Made by a program: the position numbers and the translations under genes
The notes under the pieces: model-generated
Told to the model about the DNA's origin: nothing
Databases searched by the model: none
The model's input: the letters and a program-made list of their open reading frames with translations, nothing else
Shown here: positions 10,579 through 21,837 of the stretch, piece by piece
How the letters are laid out: each line of letters starts with the position of its first letter
How positions within the stretch are numbered: the stretch's first letter is position 1
NCBI GenBank assembly: GCA_015852425.1
Contig: JAAAIG010000412.1
Location: forward strand, 1-32,435
Source of the DNA: Gryganskiella cystojenkinii
Lineage: Eukaryota; Mortierellomycota; Mortierellomycetes; Mortierellales; Mortierellaceae
Direction: 5' to 3'
Length of the DNA: 32,435 nucleotides

Positions 10579-11300
10579 ATGACAAATCACGAAATCGAAC
10601 CTCATCAAGGTGGCCTCTACAGTATCAGCATTTTTAATGGAGTTCTGGAGGATATCAACCCTATCCACGTAGCGCCAGACTTCGATACTGGAAAGAACGT
10701 CATCTTCTTGAGGATGTCCAAGAAGTCCACCATGACACGCTTTTCATCAAGAATGATCTCAACAAGATCTCTTTCCGGAGAGATGGCCATTGAATGATCT
10801 AGGTATACACCTTATTGTCTCTCTTTTAGTTCATCACACAAAGGTGTGAAGGCAGCACATCCTTGTTAACCTTTCATTCATCCAACATAATGGCTCGATC
10901 CCAAGAGGATTGATATCGACCATACCCATTAACAGGACCTCCCGTTGCTGCGGTCCATTCGTCTTCACACCGCTGTGGTAGTGACGCAGTCACTTCACCT
11001 GCTCACTCTGGCTGCGACCATTTCATCAACTCTCTCTGGATGCGACCACCCCATCCGAAACTCAAGTTATTCGTGCAGGGCAACTTCCCACAAGGATCGT
11101 TTACAGGGTGGAAGAAGTCTGTGATGATCAACAGCGAAACCTCATCGAGGTTGTCAACATCCTCAAAAGCCACCCAGGACTGGCTTGCACTCTTGCTCGA
11201 CAAAGCCAAGGAATCTTTTGACTCGCACGCAAACTGCGAATGCAACGTCTCTCTTGTTGTGCCCACCAATTCAGCTCCATTACATCTTGCTCCTCATTCA
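10579..11300 (+). pseudogene. Decayed copy C of the A/B family, inverted relative to A and B
   Basis: On the plus strand, the frame from the ATG at 10579 matches the family's N-terminal domain up to DFDTGKNVIF. The match then continues in another frame as LEDVQEVHHDTLFIKN, implying loss of one base near 10707. It ends with RRDGH and a stop where A and B have their first intron. Further on, around 11112-11215, one frame reads VEEVCDDQQRNLIEVVNILK, like the A segment starting MEEVRDNIQ. An overlapping frame reads TQDWLALLLDKAK, like TQNWLALLLDRAN in A. Similarity fades by about 11300 and the conserved core is missing. It is a broken copy of exon 1 and the start of exon 2 on the opposite strand from the other members. 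Confidence 0.75.
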
Positions 11301-11772
11301 TGACGCGGTAGCTCTTCGCAATGAACGAGAGGGACACTGATTGAAATAGGTAATACCCTTCACATCGTTGCCATGCGAGGAGCGGGCGAATCAACAATAA
11401 AACGTTTGTTTGTGAGAGGCGGCTCAACTTTTTTGTCCAGCACCGTATGATAGACCAAGCGAAAAAAAAAAATCAAGCTTTAGGTAAACTGGGAGAGCTA
11501 TTGGAAGGCGACCTTTCTTTTTTTTTGCTCGGCTCGAGAATGCCATAATTGAATCAGTATAAAACAGCTAACACGCAGTCTCCTCATTAAAAAAGACCGA
11601 GTTTTTTAATGACCCACAGGGAGAACAACAACAACGACAAAGTGAATAAAAGAGTGAGAGCCATGATCCGCACCTGGTTGTGTTCGTTCGTTCTTTCTTT
11701 CTTGTAAGAGTTTTATTTTTATTTTCCTACGGGTATAGTCCCACCGACTGCATCCGACCCTGTTGTCGCCCC
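11301..11772. other. Intergenic between relic C and the 3' end of gene B
   Basis: About 470 bp with A/T runs and no open frame worth naming. The right end holds the likely 3' processing signals of gene B. Confidence 0.5.
11712..11717 (-). terminator. Possible polyadenylation signal of gene B
   Basis: AATAAA on the minus strand, 56 nt past the gene B stop codon, inside an A/T-rich stretch. It is a weak, common motif, so the call rests on position. Confidence 0.35.
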
Positions 11773-14700
11773 TCATTCCTCATTAAGAATCTTGGGCAAC
11801 TGTGTCCAAAGCTTAGGGTTCTTAGGTGGAGGAGGGTATCGATCATGCGGTGAGAAGGTCCTGTACAAAGGGACCGTGTCATCCGCCTCAGCCTCGACTT
11901 TTCGTGTCACTGCATCGCCCAAAGACGAAAGCCGGGAGGCGAGCATTTCATCCTCTTGAAGACACATTGCAGTCGGGTACAGCATCTGTGGCGCTCCAGG
12001 GGGTTGATGACTATCGCTTCTGGATGCAAATCCGACCATGGGCTTGGTCCTGGTGGGGGTGGAAGTGACCATGCCGGCTGTGCTGTTTCCTTGATGTTGA
12101 TGCTTCTTCTGATGTGACTGTTGCTGTTGTTGCTGCTGCTGCTGTTGCCTTGGAGGTGGGACTAGCAGTAGGGTCGGAGGAGGGAGAGGATACTCCCGCA
12201 GTGGAGGAAGCCGAGTAGAAGGGGAAAGATGGGAAGGCGGGCATCCCGCGCGAATTAGCCCGCCCTGTTGTGACTCGTCGCGGTGAAAAGATGTTTTTGA
12301 TAACGATGGCGGTAAGCCATCACGAGGTGGAGGAACAAACGATTTCGACAATGTTGAAGCTGTAGCCGGTGGAGAAGTGTGGACGGATGATGAAATATCC
12401 ATTCGAAGAGACGACCGAGGAATCGATGGGATAGGTGGTGACTCCAAGCTGACTTCAGGAATGAACACCTGCGGTGATCGGGTATAAATATCAGGGGGTC
12501 GATAGGACTGTTGTTGTAATTGCTGGGCTAGTGGTTGGTAGGACTGCGCAGGAAATGGTGCAGGTGGGAACGAAGATGACGGTACAGAGCCCTGGTACCA
12601 TGATGTGTATGGTGATGATGTGGTGGTCATGGCAGGACTGCTGTTATAGGACAGCATTGCCAAAGAGGCACTAGAGTCATCGTTGACTTTGTCTTTATCA
12701 TCTTCGGCACCAACATTACCTTCTTCGTCCTCGTCCTCCTCGTCTTCATCTTCGTCATTGACCACTCCAGTCTCACCGCCCTGTCTCCTCAAATACCATG
12801 GCGTGGCTGATGACGTACTGGGTTCACCCATGGAGGGAAGAATCTCTTGTTGTAGACCGTGCTGTTGTTGTATTTGATACGTGGCAATATCAATCCAGAC
12901 CGCAGTCATATTTTTGCACTGGAGCACGGAAAGGATTTCAGTCAAGTCCGAAGAAGGGTTGACATACGTGCCCTGAACGTGTAATCGTTTCAGCGGAGAG
13001 AACAATGCACATCGATCAATCCAAGCCGTGACCTGGGACAGAGTGACATTCGAACCCGACAAATCCAATTCCTCCAATGCATCGGAGGCTAGATCGTTTA
13101 GGAGCATTTTCCAAGTCTTGTTTGACAGCATGAAATTGCTCAGCTGAACTGTCTTCAACGAGTCGATTCCTTTGACTTGGTTGACCATATAAATGACCCA
13201 AGCCCAGACTTCGACATCCAGGGACTCTCCATCGGACGAGATCTTCAGCGCACTCAGTTTCGGGAAACAACCCCGAATAGGAAGGAGATGAATCAGTTCC
13301 CGTAACCAGAATCGAATCTCGGCCCCCTTTAATACCAGCTCTGTCAGGACCTTACGGTTCCTGTCCAAAAACACTAGAGCCGGTGGAGACACCGTGAACG
13401 CGTAATCAGAACCACAGACGAACGCAAATTCCTTGAGCAAAGGTGATCTCCGAACAATCTCCTGCATTCCCTCGAACCCCTTTTGTGAGAGATGGGCGGA
13501 CGAAATTCTTAAAGACCGTAACTGGGATGTGGAACCGATTGCAAAGCTCAGGAGGGCGACATCCTTGTCAAAAAACACAATCGCTTCTGTGTCGAGACTG
13601 ACAACACGGGATCCGATCGTCAAAAGTGTATCGCCGAGCTCGTCCCAGTTATCTTCCAGTTCACCAGACGTGTTCCTGTAGTAAACTCCACGCCGACCTT
13701 GCAAATCCACGACCATTGGGGGGCTCACAGTTTGATTGCCATCGCCGGCTGGCAAAACTAGGTAACGATCTCCATCACAAAGATACCGGGGTTTAAATGT
13801 GCCAGACTGGAGGGTAGCATGGCCTTGAAGGAACACTGATAGCTCACCGAATTCGGAAACGTGACAGTGAATATAGAGCTCTACATAATTCAAGAACGGC
13901 AAGACCTCTTCCAAGAACTGGTTTCGCTTAGTTTTTTCCGAGTCCTGACCGTCCGAACAGTAGACCGTGAGTGAGACCAATGACTGCAGTGTTCGAGAAA
14001 TCACCGATACCATATTCTGGATCGCCTCAGGACTCCTCAGCGACGTCGTGTCCACGCGAATAGATCTGTAATGAGGCGAGAAATTTTCAGTCCATTTGTT
14101 CAGCCTCGATGCATTCTTGCTTGTGATGCGCTGAAGATATCCGAGTTCTGCTGGTAATACGTCTTGTAACTCCCAAGCTACGCTTGAGATGTCATCGCGA
14201 CCTCGGTCCTCGTTGCTGGTGTGGGAGTTGCAGATCTTGAATGTTGAATCTCGAATATCTTCAAACCGGATGGTGTTTGGCCCGTCCACCAGAGACAGCC
14301 GTCGCTGAAGACCTGAGAGGTAAGTCGCCTCACAGATGGCATTTTGAAGAAGCCCATGAACATCCAGAAACTCTTCTACACGGCAATCGATCACCAGCTC
14401 GACAGCCTTGCCTAGTCTCGACACGGCCTTGGATAAGAATTCCTCCATGCTGTCTCTTTTGTACCAGAGTTTTAGTTCCGAGAGAGTGTCCTTGCATCGC
14501 TCAAGGACCCCAAGGAGTTGCTCCTGCGCATCGCCACAAAGGGTTGAGGGGTTCACAATGATTCTCTTGAGAGAGACCGGTTTATCAAAGTAACCACTTG
14601 GACTGCCGTCCGACTGGACAACCACTCTGTCCAAGAATGCCGCGACTGGGTCCGAAATCGGGGTTGTGACACCAACAAGGCTTGGCAGGGCTCCGAACAC

Positions 14701-17561
14701 CTCGTAAAATTCTTCCAGATCCACTCCCAGGTCATCTGACGACAAGGTCACGTTGGCAGTCTTGCTGTCATGGATATCGTCCAAGACGATGAGGTTATCC
14801 TCACTCTCGCCATCACCCAGAGACAGCCGACAGTCCGAATCAATCGAGAAAAGATCACGGATGACAATGTAGGAGGGGTAAATTTGATTCGTCTGACACT
14901 CAAAATGCAACCGAGTCCTTTTGAGAATGGGAGCCACCGCTTCGAGTAATTTCCAGCTCAGCGCAGCCTCAGATGTAGGATCCACCGCATAAACGTCCAC
15001 GTCCTTGGGACACCAGACCGTGAGTGATTGAAGTTTTGATCGCTGAATGACCTGGATCGCGTTCTCGACTCCTTTTGAATCGAGGATGGAGATGTCGAGC
15101 CAAAGGTCTTGTAGCCGTGATCCGGTTCGAGTTCGATCCTCGAGTATAGCCATGACCTCGTTTGTCATAATTGTGTGACCTCCGAGGGATCGGGGAACAA
15201 CGCCAAAGTAATTGAATAGGCGGTCGAAATCTGTAGAGTCGTTCTTCAAATCCAACACTGCTGTACAAGGATCCCGAATGTCGCTTATCAATAAGCTGCT
15301 GTCATCATCATGAAAATACGCAGAGTGGATCCCTTTACTGCGCCGGACGAGGAAATTCAGCGTATCGTAAAACTTGGCAACCTCAACCTGGATGTTGATC
15401 TCCTTCAGGTTGGCATTGTTGCTGATGAAGCGGTCCAGATGAGCTAGGTCGGTCTTGGGGACAATGGCCGTCGTCATCTTGGTCACAAATGGAAATATTG
15501 AGAAATCCTGCTCACAGTCCATGGCGACAAGAGAAATCTCTGTGAACTTGTTGCTGTCGATGGTCCCGGTCAAAAGCTCTCCCGTGGTTTCAATACGGGC
15601 TTGCAAGGTCGAAACCCCTTTAAATTCGTACGAGCTTGCGTTGATAAAGAGGGAGCGTGCAGCTCGAAGATTCGGCAACTGGACGATCAGGTACCTCAAA
15701 CGCGGACTCTTCTTGACGAGGGAAGAAATGAGGCTGACCTGGGCTCGACCCTCAATGCCGGTTCCGAGATCTATTTGTCGTAGCTATTATGTTCCAGATT
15801 TCAGTTAGAATGACGTTCAAAAGCCTGAAAAAATTGTCAGATACTGGACGATAAATACAACTATCAAATAGTTACATACCTGATTCATCACAGTCAGTTT
15901 CTCCATTTGGCTCAGAAATTCGCCGCAGTTCCTGATCGCAAATGACTGGATACCATGACCGGCCATGAGTTTGGCAAGGATAGTCGAGGGTGTTCCCCTG
16001 GAGACAATATCACGGAACCTCGACTGGGCGTTGCAGCAGTCCACGGTCAGACTCAGAATGGTTGGCAAAGAATCCATGACTGTCCTGAGTTCTTTGAAAT
16101 CCTCCAAGGTCGTGTGCCAAGCCAAGGTGATGACGAGCTCGTTGACAAACTTGGCTTTCCGAAGCTGTTGGTAAAATTGCGAGGCCCTCTCCTTGGAATC
16201 GAGTCGAATCACTACTTTTCCTTCGTAGGCTTGGTAAGTCCCGCTGTTGGCGGTAACAAATTCCTCAAAATGTCTCTTGTCAATCATCTTGTATTCTTCT
16301 CGATAATGATCTAGGCAGACCCATTTGATTGTCCCATCCGGTCGGGCAAGTCGATAGAGGTTTCCAAGGATTTGTGTCGGATCTCGATTTTTAAGGAACA
16401 AGGCGAGATGGCGTAGGTCGGCTCCCTCAAGGGCCTCGATTGTGCACGTGTCATCCCTCAAGTCGTCATCTTCAAGGTCGTTTCCTGTCTTGACAAGGTC
16501 TGTTGAAGGCAAATCTCGCAAGAACTCGATCGCCTCGTCCACCTTGTCCGCCAACTGTTCTCGCACTGCTTCCTCAGCATTATCGATGCCCGCTCCAAGA
16601 CCTTGACCGATACCAGCAATCATCGGGACTGCAAAACTTGCCGCAATAACAGAAAATCGAAGGAGTTGCAGAAGAGTCAGAATGTAGGAACCGTACTTCC
16701 TAAAGAACTCAGTCGGCCTTTCGAGGTCGTATCCGTCGTGCTTGGCGAAATGGATATTAGGTCGGGTCCTGGTTCCATCTCCTGAAGAGACATCACACTC
16801 GCAGAGAAAGTAAAGTCGGTACTTATCCACGAGAGGGTTCAGTCGGTCCTTGAATGAAGTACGACTGGGCAAGATGACGAAGAGTCTTGGGATCGGGTAT
16901 TCGTGTAGTTCATAGGTGAGTTTAAAGATGGCGTTTGCCTTGTCGAGTATAAGAGTGTGTGTGATTTTGGTCATGCCGACCATTTCTGCATGGTTCTTTT
17001 GTTGGTTATCCTTGACTTCTTCCACTCTATCGACAATAGTGTTCAGCAGTTTTCTTGTCGAGGGCGGGCTGCCCTGGTGCCTTCTCCATTTTGATATTGA
17101 ATCCCGGCTATCTGACGACGAAGAAGACGAAGATGAAGGATGTCTTACGATCGCTGGCTTTTGCAGCTGAAGCTGCGGCTCGACAGCAAGAAAGACTTGT
17201 AGGGTCACGTTAGGCGAACTGAGAATCCTCCTGGGTTCAAAGCTGCGAGCGTTGAAGACGGCATAGAAATAAAAAAACAGGGAGTTAAAAAACGAGTCTC
17301 TATCAAGTATGCCAAAGACGAATGAAAAATTGCTTACTATTGTCCATCGCCGTCCTTGAGATGGGATACGACCATGATGCCGTTCTTGATATAAATCTTG
17401 CCAGGAAAGACGTTCTGTATCTCCTCCAAAAAGACAACCTTTTTCCCAGACTTGGGATCAGACTCGACCTGGATGGCTGCAATTGCTCCATCAGGACTCC
17501 ATTGGAACTTCTGATAGAGCTCTTGTGACCCTGGATCTTCCATCTCTTGTAGGATAGTCAT
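11773..17561 (-). CDS. Gene B: giant multidomain repeat protein, function unknown
   Basis: Three exons (17561-17338, 17242-15880, 15783-11773) join in frame to 1865 residues. Introns are 95 and 96 nt, and the second has a CTAAC branch-type motif. The N-terminal domain (about 1-90) reads ESDPKSGKKVVFLEEIQNVF. The core in exon 2 has YELHEYPIPRLFVILP, YRLYFLCECD, HFAKHDGYDL, FFRKYGSYILTLLQLLRF, a hydrophobic AASFAVPMIAGIG, and TIKWVCLDHYREEYKM. Exon 3 begins LRQIDLGTGIEG and carries about four degenerate modules of roughly 190 residues, each running from a DIRDS-like site through an FG-x-L/V-P site to a leucine-rich stretch. More canonical leucine-rich repeats follow (ALEELDLSGSNVTL). The last 330 residues are low complexity: an acidic run at about 1535-1563, Pro/Ser-rich spacers and ten glutamines at about 1742-1751. 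No signal peptide or clear membrane anchor is seen, so it is probably intracellular. A sensing or scaffold role is conceivable but not shown. Confidence 0.85.
12118..12147. repeat. CAG/CAA trinucleotide run encoding poly-Q in gene B
   Basis: Ten consecutive Gln codons (CAG and CAA mixed) on the minus strand, inside the low-complexity C-terminus of gene B. Confidence 0.9.
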
Positions 17562-18031
17562 TATGGTATTATGGGTATAATGATAAGAAGAAAAGAGAAG
17601 GTTTGTCGGAAGGGAGGGAAGGGAGGGTTGATGGTGTGAGCACAAAACACCAACCAAAAAGAAAGAAAGAAAAAGAAAAAAAACAAACGAACATTCGAGG
17701 GGCAAAGAAAAAAAATTGATCACAGAAAAAAAAGAGCCTTTCCAAATGCACACGCTGCATCCCAGCCAGCAAGGGCAGTTCCCCTGTCCCTCTCAACGCT
17801 CTATTCCCATCGTTCCGTTCAGCCGACGTTTGTGACATCCACACCAGTCGTTGCATTTTTTGTTTCTCGTTATTTTATTTACAAGCTGTTGTTGGGAACA
17901 AAAGTTGGGCACGCGCAAAGATCAATCTGTCATTGCATGACGGCTTTCTTTTTTTTTTCTGGGTGACTAGGAAATAGTCGTTTCGGCGTTGTCGGCAATC
18001 GTTGCTTTCCAATCGGTCAGTATTTGTTGAC
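17562..18031. other. Intergenic: leader and promoter of gene B, 3' end of the Mpo1-type gene
   Basis: About 470 bp. The 100 bp before the gene B start is pyrimidine-rich on the coding strand (CCCTCCCTTCC blocks) and lacks an obvious TATA box. Homopolymer A runs lie at 17660-17740. No gene was recognised. Confidence 0.5.
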
Positions 18032-18887
18032 TCATTGGTTCTTTTCTTTCTTGGCAGCAGCACGCTTGGCTTGGAACGCAGCAACATCAGCCTTGATCAT
18101 CACATCCAATTCGGCCTTGAGCTGAGGACGGTAACCGAAGAAGAACAAGACCTCGTAGACAACAAAGTAAGGAGCCAAGACCAAAGCCTGCAACAAGTTA
18201 TCCAACAACTTGGGCGCACGCTTCTCATAGACACCGTGACCAATGAACTGAGCAATCCAGGCAATGACATGAACATAGAGGGCAATCTTGTTGGCGTTGG
18301 GGTTAGTTTGGTAAAAGTGAGTCGCGTGCTTGGCCAATCCGAGGAACAAAGGGGCGGTCAAGAGCTAGAGGTTCAACAACGCAGAAAAATTCGAGTCAGG
18401 GACATTGTAAAAGAGCGCGTGAGAGAAATCAAACGCCAAAAAACAAGCAGAAAAAAGCGCAGCGTGGTTCTCCCACTTACACCCGCGACTTTGTCGAGCT
18501 TGATGTAGTAGGCGGTGTAGGCAACCATGAGGGCAAGAGAAGCATTAGGGGGACAGAACTGGAAGAGCTTGGACAGGGCAACAGCAACGGGAGCACCCGA
18601 AGCAACAGCGGCAGCAGAAGGAGCAGCAATCAAGGGACCCGAGTTGGCACCCCAGACAAGACCGGACCAAAGAATCAAAGGAATGCAGCTTGAGAGGATA
18701 ACCCAGAAAGAGATCAAATCGAAGGGACATCGGTCAGCAAGAGAAACAGGGGGTGTCTGGAGATAAAGACGCTCATAAAGGCACAGTACGCTTACGTCAA
18801 GTGGATTCCAACGTTCCAGACATTGTGGTGGTGGGAACCATACTGGAAAAGCTGGTACTTGAGGTCGAAAACCTTGGATTGGGACAT
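18032..18887 (-). CDS. MPO1: Mpo1-type (DUF962) 2-hydroxy fatty acid dioxygenase
   Basis: Three exons (18887-18796, 18688-18481, 18364-18032) give 210 residues. Introns are 107 and 116 nt with GTAAGC and GTAAGT donors. The protein has the DUF962/Mpo1 layout: a short N-terminal region with HHHNVWNVGIH (H19-H21, H29), hydrophobic helices starting TCIPLILWSGLVWG, then HVIAWIAQFIGHGVYEKRAP (H132, H143, E147) and LDNLLQALVLAPYFVVYE. In yeast, Mpo1 is an Fe(II)-dependent ER enzyme that shortens 2-hydroxy fatty acids by one carbon in phytosphingosine breakdown. The conserved histidines fit metal binding. The C-terminus is lysine/alanine-rich and ends KKEKNQ. The yeast protein is about 174 residues, so this one is slightly longer. 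It is divergent from the Leu5-type gene, with 0.94 kb between starts. Family assignment is firm, and the exact substrate range is inferred. Confidence 0.9.
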
Positions 18888-19831
18888 TATAACGAGAATG
18901 AAGGGGAATGAGGGAGGATGAGGGAGGATGACAGAGATGTAATGGAAAAAAGAAAGGAAAAAAAAAAGATTGAATGCTCTTTGTTTCCTTTTTTACTCTT
19001 TTTTACTCTTTTTTACTCTTTTTTAAGAGAGAAGCGCATGACCACCGACGCACTCGAACCAACACAGTAAGTGTTGTTCACGCTTGCGGCTTCAACGCGC
19101 CTGCCCCGCTGTGTGTGGGGTTGCGAACCGAAAACTCTTGTCGTCTTTCGCTTCCTTCTCCACAAATGACAAACCCCGATCCTGAGCAAATAATTCTCCC
19201 GAAGTGCTCTTCGGACTATGTCTCGTCGAGTTTGCCGAAAATTTCGATCACTCTTTGTAACACTCCCACAAATTATTGCACGTATCCACGCTTAAACATG
19301 TTCCCAGCAGTAGAAAGAATGCCCTGGTCTTGGTTCTTTTTCTCGTCCTCAAGACTTGGTCAAGCTTGAAATCAACAATGAGCCATTGCTGAATAGGACT
19401 TTTGTTAGGATGTCCAAGTTTTCTGAGCGGACATGGTATCAGGTGAATGGATCGAACGGTGTTGGATGGGAATCGAGATTAGAAAGAGGGGAATGAAGGT
19501 GCTGATGACGGGGCACAAATAAAAAAGGGTGATACGATTCAACTCGTCTGCAACACTCCTTTGCTCCTCGCTTTCCAACATTCTTTTCGATTCTTCAATG
19601 GCGGACGATTTGTTTCCCGTCTCAATAAACCATTGGCAAACACGATCACAGTGCGCCAAGGAACGCGAATTTTTCGTCGGCTTGCCTTTTGCAACTGCGC
19701 ATTCCCTCGGACCTGATCCCACCATCTCAAGACACTCATTTGTCAATCTCATTCTCCGGAACACACATACCCAACTCTTATAGCACAACGACTTTTTCAT
19801 TTCTCTTTGCCAACATTTTTTTTCCCATTTG
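18888..19831. other. Shared upstream region of the divergent Mpo1-type and Leu5-type genes
   Basis: About 940 bp. Directly upstream of the Mpo1-type ATG lie purine-rich stretches with a gagggaggat repeat (about 18908-18930). Open frames of 131 codons (plus) and 156 codons (minus) exist here but show no domain, and the minus one overlaps the Leu5 start. I treat them as chance frames. Confidence 0.5.
18989..19022. repeat. 10-bp tandem repeat, about 3.4 copies
   Basis: The unit ttttactctt is repeated three times perfectly, with partial flanks, in the divergent promoter region of the Mpo1-type and Leu5-type genes. It is a pyrimidine-rich element and its function is unknown. Confidence 0.85.
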
Positions 19832-21466
19832 ATGGCTACTTTATCTTCCACCGCGTCTGAGCCTGATTCGCACAACTACATTAATACCGAGTTGAGCAGT
19901 GGTCATGCCTCCAAAGGATCAAGTCACAAAGTCAAGTCTAAGTATGCGGTCATGAGGGACACAAAGTCATTAGACTACGTTGCAAGGACCATGCTCGCCG
20001 GAGGCATTGCAGGTGTCACGGTAACGATTAGTTTCCCTTTCACACCACCGTTTTTTAAAAAACTATGGATCAGAGGAATCCTCTTGGTCAAAATGTGGAA
20101 AAGAAGTTGAAATGAAAGGGGATCCCGATTCAGTCGTCACTCGACAAAAAGAACGGTTGTGCGTGGACTCGAGGATTCATGGACTCTAACTCCGCAGTTC
20201 TCTCAAATTTCTCCCACGATCGCTCCTAAACTTTAGGCTAAGACTGCAATTGCACCTCTAGATCGTGTAAAGATCTTGTTCCAGGCCAGCAACCCTCAAT
20301 TCGAAAAATATGCTGGTATGTTGTACCAGTTGACGACAAGTAGCTGAAAATAGCAGGTAAGGATGAGTAAAGGATCAAATATGAACGTACGAATTGATTT
20401 TTTTTTTGTCTTTACTGTACTTGTTTATTCATAGGAACATGGACAGGAGTATTCAAAGCGGTCCGAGATATTTCCAGGACTGGAGGCTTGCGGGGAGTTC
20501 TTCAAGGAAACTCTGCCACCGTCTTGAGGATTTTCCCGTATGCGGCTATCAACTTCATGGCTTATGAGCAATACCGAGCTGTATGTGGAACGGAACAGGC
20601 AACGTTTTGTAGTTGTGGAGCATGCTGCAGGAGTCTAACGTTTTGGTATCGCTCTCCTTTGTTTAATAGCTGCTGATGCCCACTAGAAGAGATGAGACCT
20701 CTTACAAGAAGCTTGTTGCAGGATCAATGGCTGGTATGAACTTTTTCGTCCTTGGGATAGATCTTCTTGTGCCCATTCATTGAGTCTGATGAGCTGGAGG
20801 TCGATCACTCATTATATCTCTTTTTTTTTGTAAATTCAAATAGGCGTCACGTCTGTGTTTTTTACATACCCCTTAGACTTAATCAGAGTGCGCATGGCTT
20901 ACGAGACGAAAGCAATACCATACATGTCTCTGGTCAACAAGATTTACAACGAACCCGCCGGACGTCATCGACCCTTAAAGATGTCTTGGTTGCCAGCTTT
21001 GAAAATATCGAATTTTTACAGGGGTTTCCTCTGTTCTGTCACAGGCATGATTCCTTATGCTGGAGTCTCATTCTTTACCCACGATGTGATGCAGGAATTC
21101 TGCCGTGAACACGTACCCTGGACCTTGAAACGAAAACAGAACCGAGGTTTACCAGACAAGAATGGTGATTATGCAAGACCGGAATTGAGGACGGTAGCGG
21201 AATTGGCCTGTGGTGGTGTTGCGGGTGCGATCTCTCAGACGGCCGCTTATCCACTGGAGGTGGTTCGACGCAGGATGCAGGTTGCTGGAGCGTTGGATCC
21301 CAAGGTCTTTGTTGGGATGAGGGAGACGGCTCACAGGGTGTATGTAACCAAAGGAGCAAGAGGATTCTTTGTCGGATTGAGTATCGGATACCTCAAGGTT
21401 ACGCCTATGGTTGCCATATCATTTACAGTGTACGAGAGGATGAAAACCTTACTAGATATCAACTAG
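19832..21466 (+). CDS. LEU5: Mitochondrial CoA carrier, Leu5/SLC25A42 type
   Basis: Five exons (19832-20020, 20237-20315, 20435-20580, 20670-20733, 20844-21466) join in frame to 366 residues. The three mitochondrial carrier repeats are complete: PLDRVK (70-75), PLDLIR (169-174) and PLEVVR (296-301), each at the end of an odd-numbered helix. Each is preceded by the AGGIAG/AGSMAG/CGGVAG type helix start. Other family features are [21 protein letters not shown] and [20 protein letters not shown], which are typical of the CoA transporters Leu5 (yeast) and SLC25A42/SLC25A16 (animals). The protein imports coenzyme A into the mitochondrial matrix across the inner membrane. The N-terminal 45 residues are hydrophilic and not conserved in style. 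The start is the only ATG in frame before the first helix. Substrate is inferred from subfamily resemblance. Confidence 0.92.
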
Positions 21467-21713
21467 AAAAAACCCCACTACCTTGCCTGTGTCTCTTTAG
21501 CAAACAAGCCACATCTCATTTACATCACTTATATACACCAGGATTAAAGTGTTTGAGCTGGAGTGAGAGAGAGCAAAGGATTAAGCGACCGAGAATGACT
21601 TAGCCGCAAGCAATAAGAGTGATGAAGAATGCGACGGTAGTCTGGTAGTGACGCCACCAATTTCATTAACAATCAAATAACAGTCACGGGTGTGGTGGCA
21701 AAAAGGGCAAACG

Positions 21714-21719
21714 ACGCGT
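21714..21719. promoter_or_regulatory. ACGCGT (MCB-like) element upstream of RAD51
   Basis: A single palindromic ACGCGT lies 119 nt before the RAD51 ATG. In yeasts, MCB boxes bind the MBF (Mbp1/Swi6) complex and drive G1/S expression of DNA replication and repair genes, including RAD51. The function here is inferred from position and motif only. Confidence 0.45.
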
Positions 21720-21837
21720 CCAGGAACACAAAACCATTTCTTTTTTTTTTTCGTCTCTTGTTTGTCATTACTCTTTTGCATCTCCCCTATTCTCACTCTT
21801 CGCATCAAAGGACAAGACCAACACAATACAAGACATC

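Noticed and set aside
18032..18508. 168-codon plus-strand frame antisense to the Mpo1-type gene
   Set aside because: It is a shadow of the conserved minus-strand exons, which match the DUF962 family.
18974..19369. 131-codon plus-strand frame between the Mpo1-type and Leu5-type genes
   Set aside because: It begins in a 10-bp tandem repeat, has low complexity and no recognisable domain. It is probably chance.
19405..19875. 156-codon minus-strand frame upstream of the Leu5-type gene
   Set aside because: It overlaps the start of the well-supported carrier gene, lacks a domain and sits in the shared promoter region.
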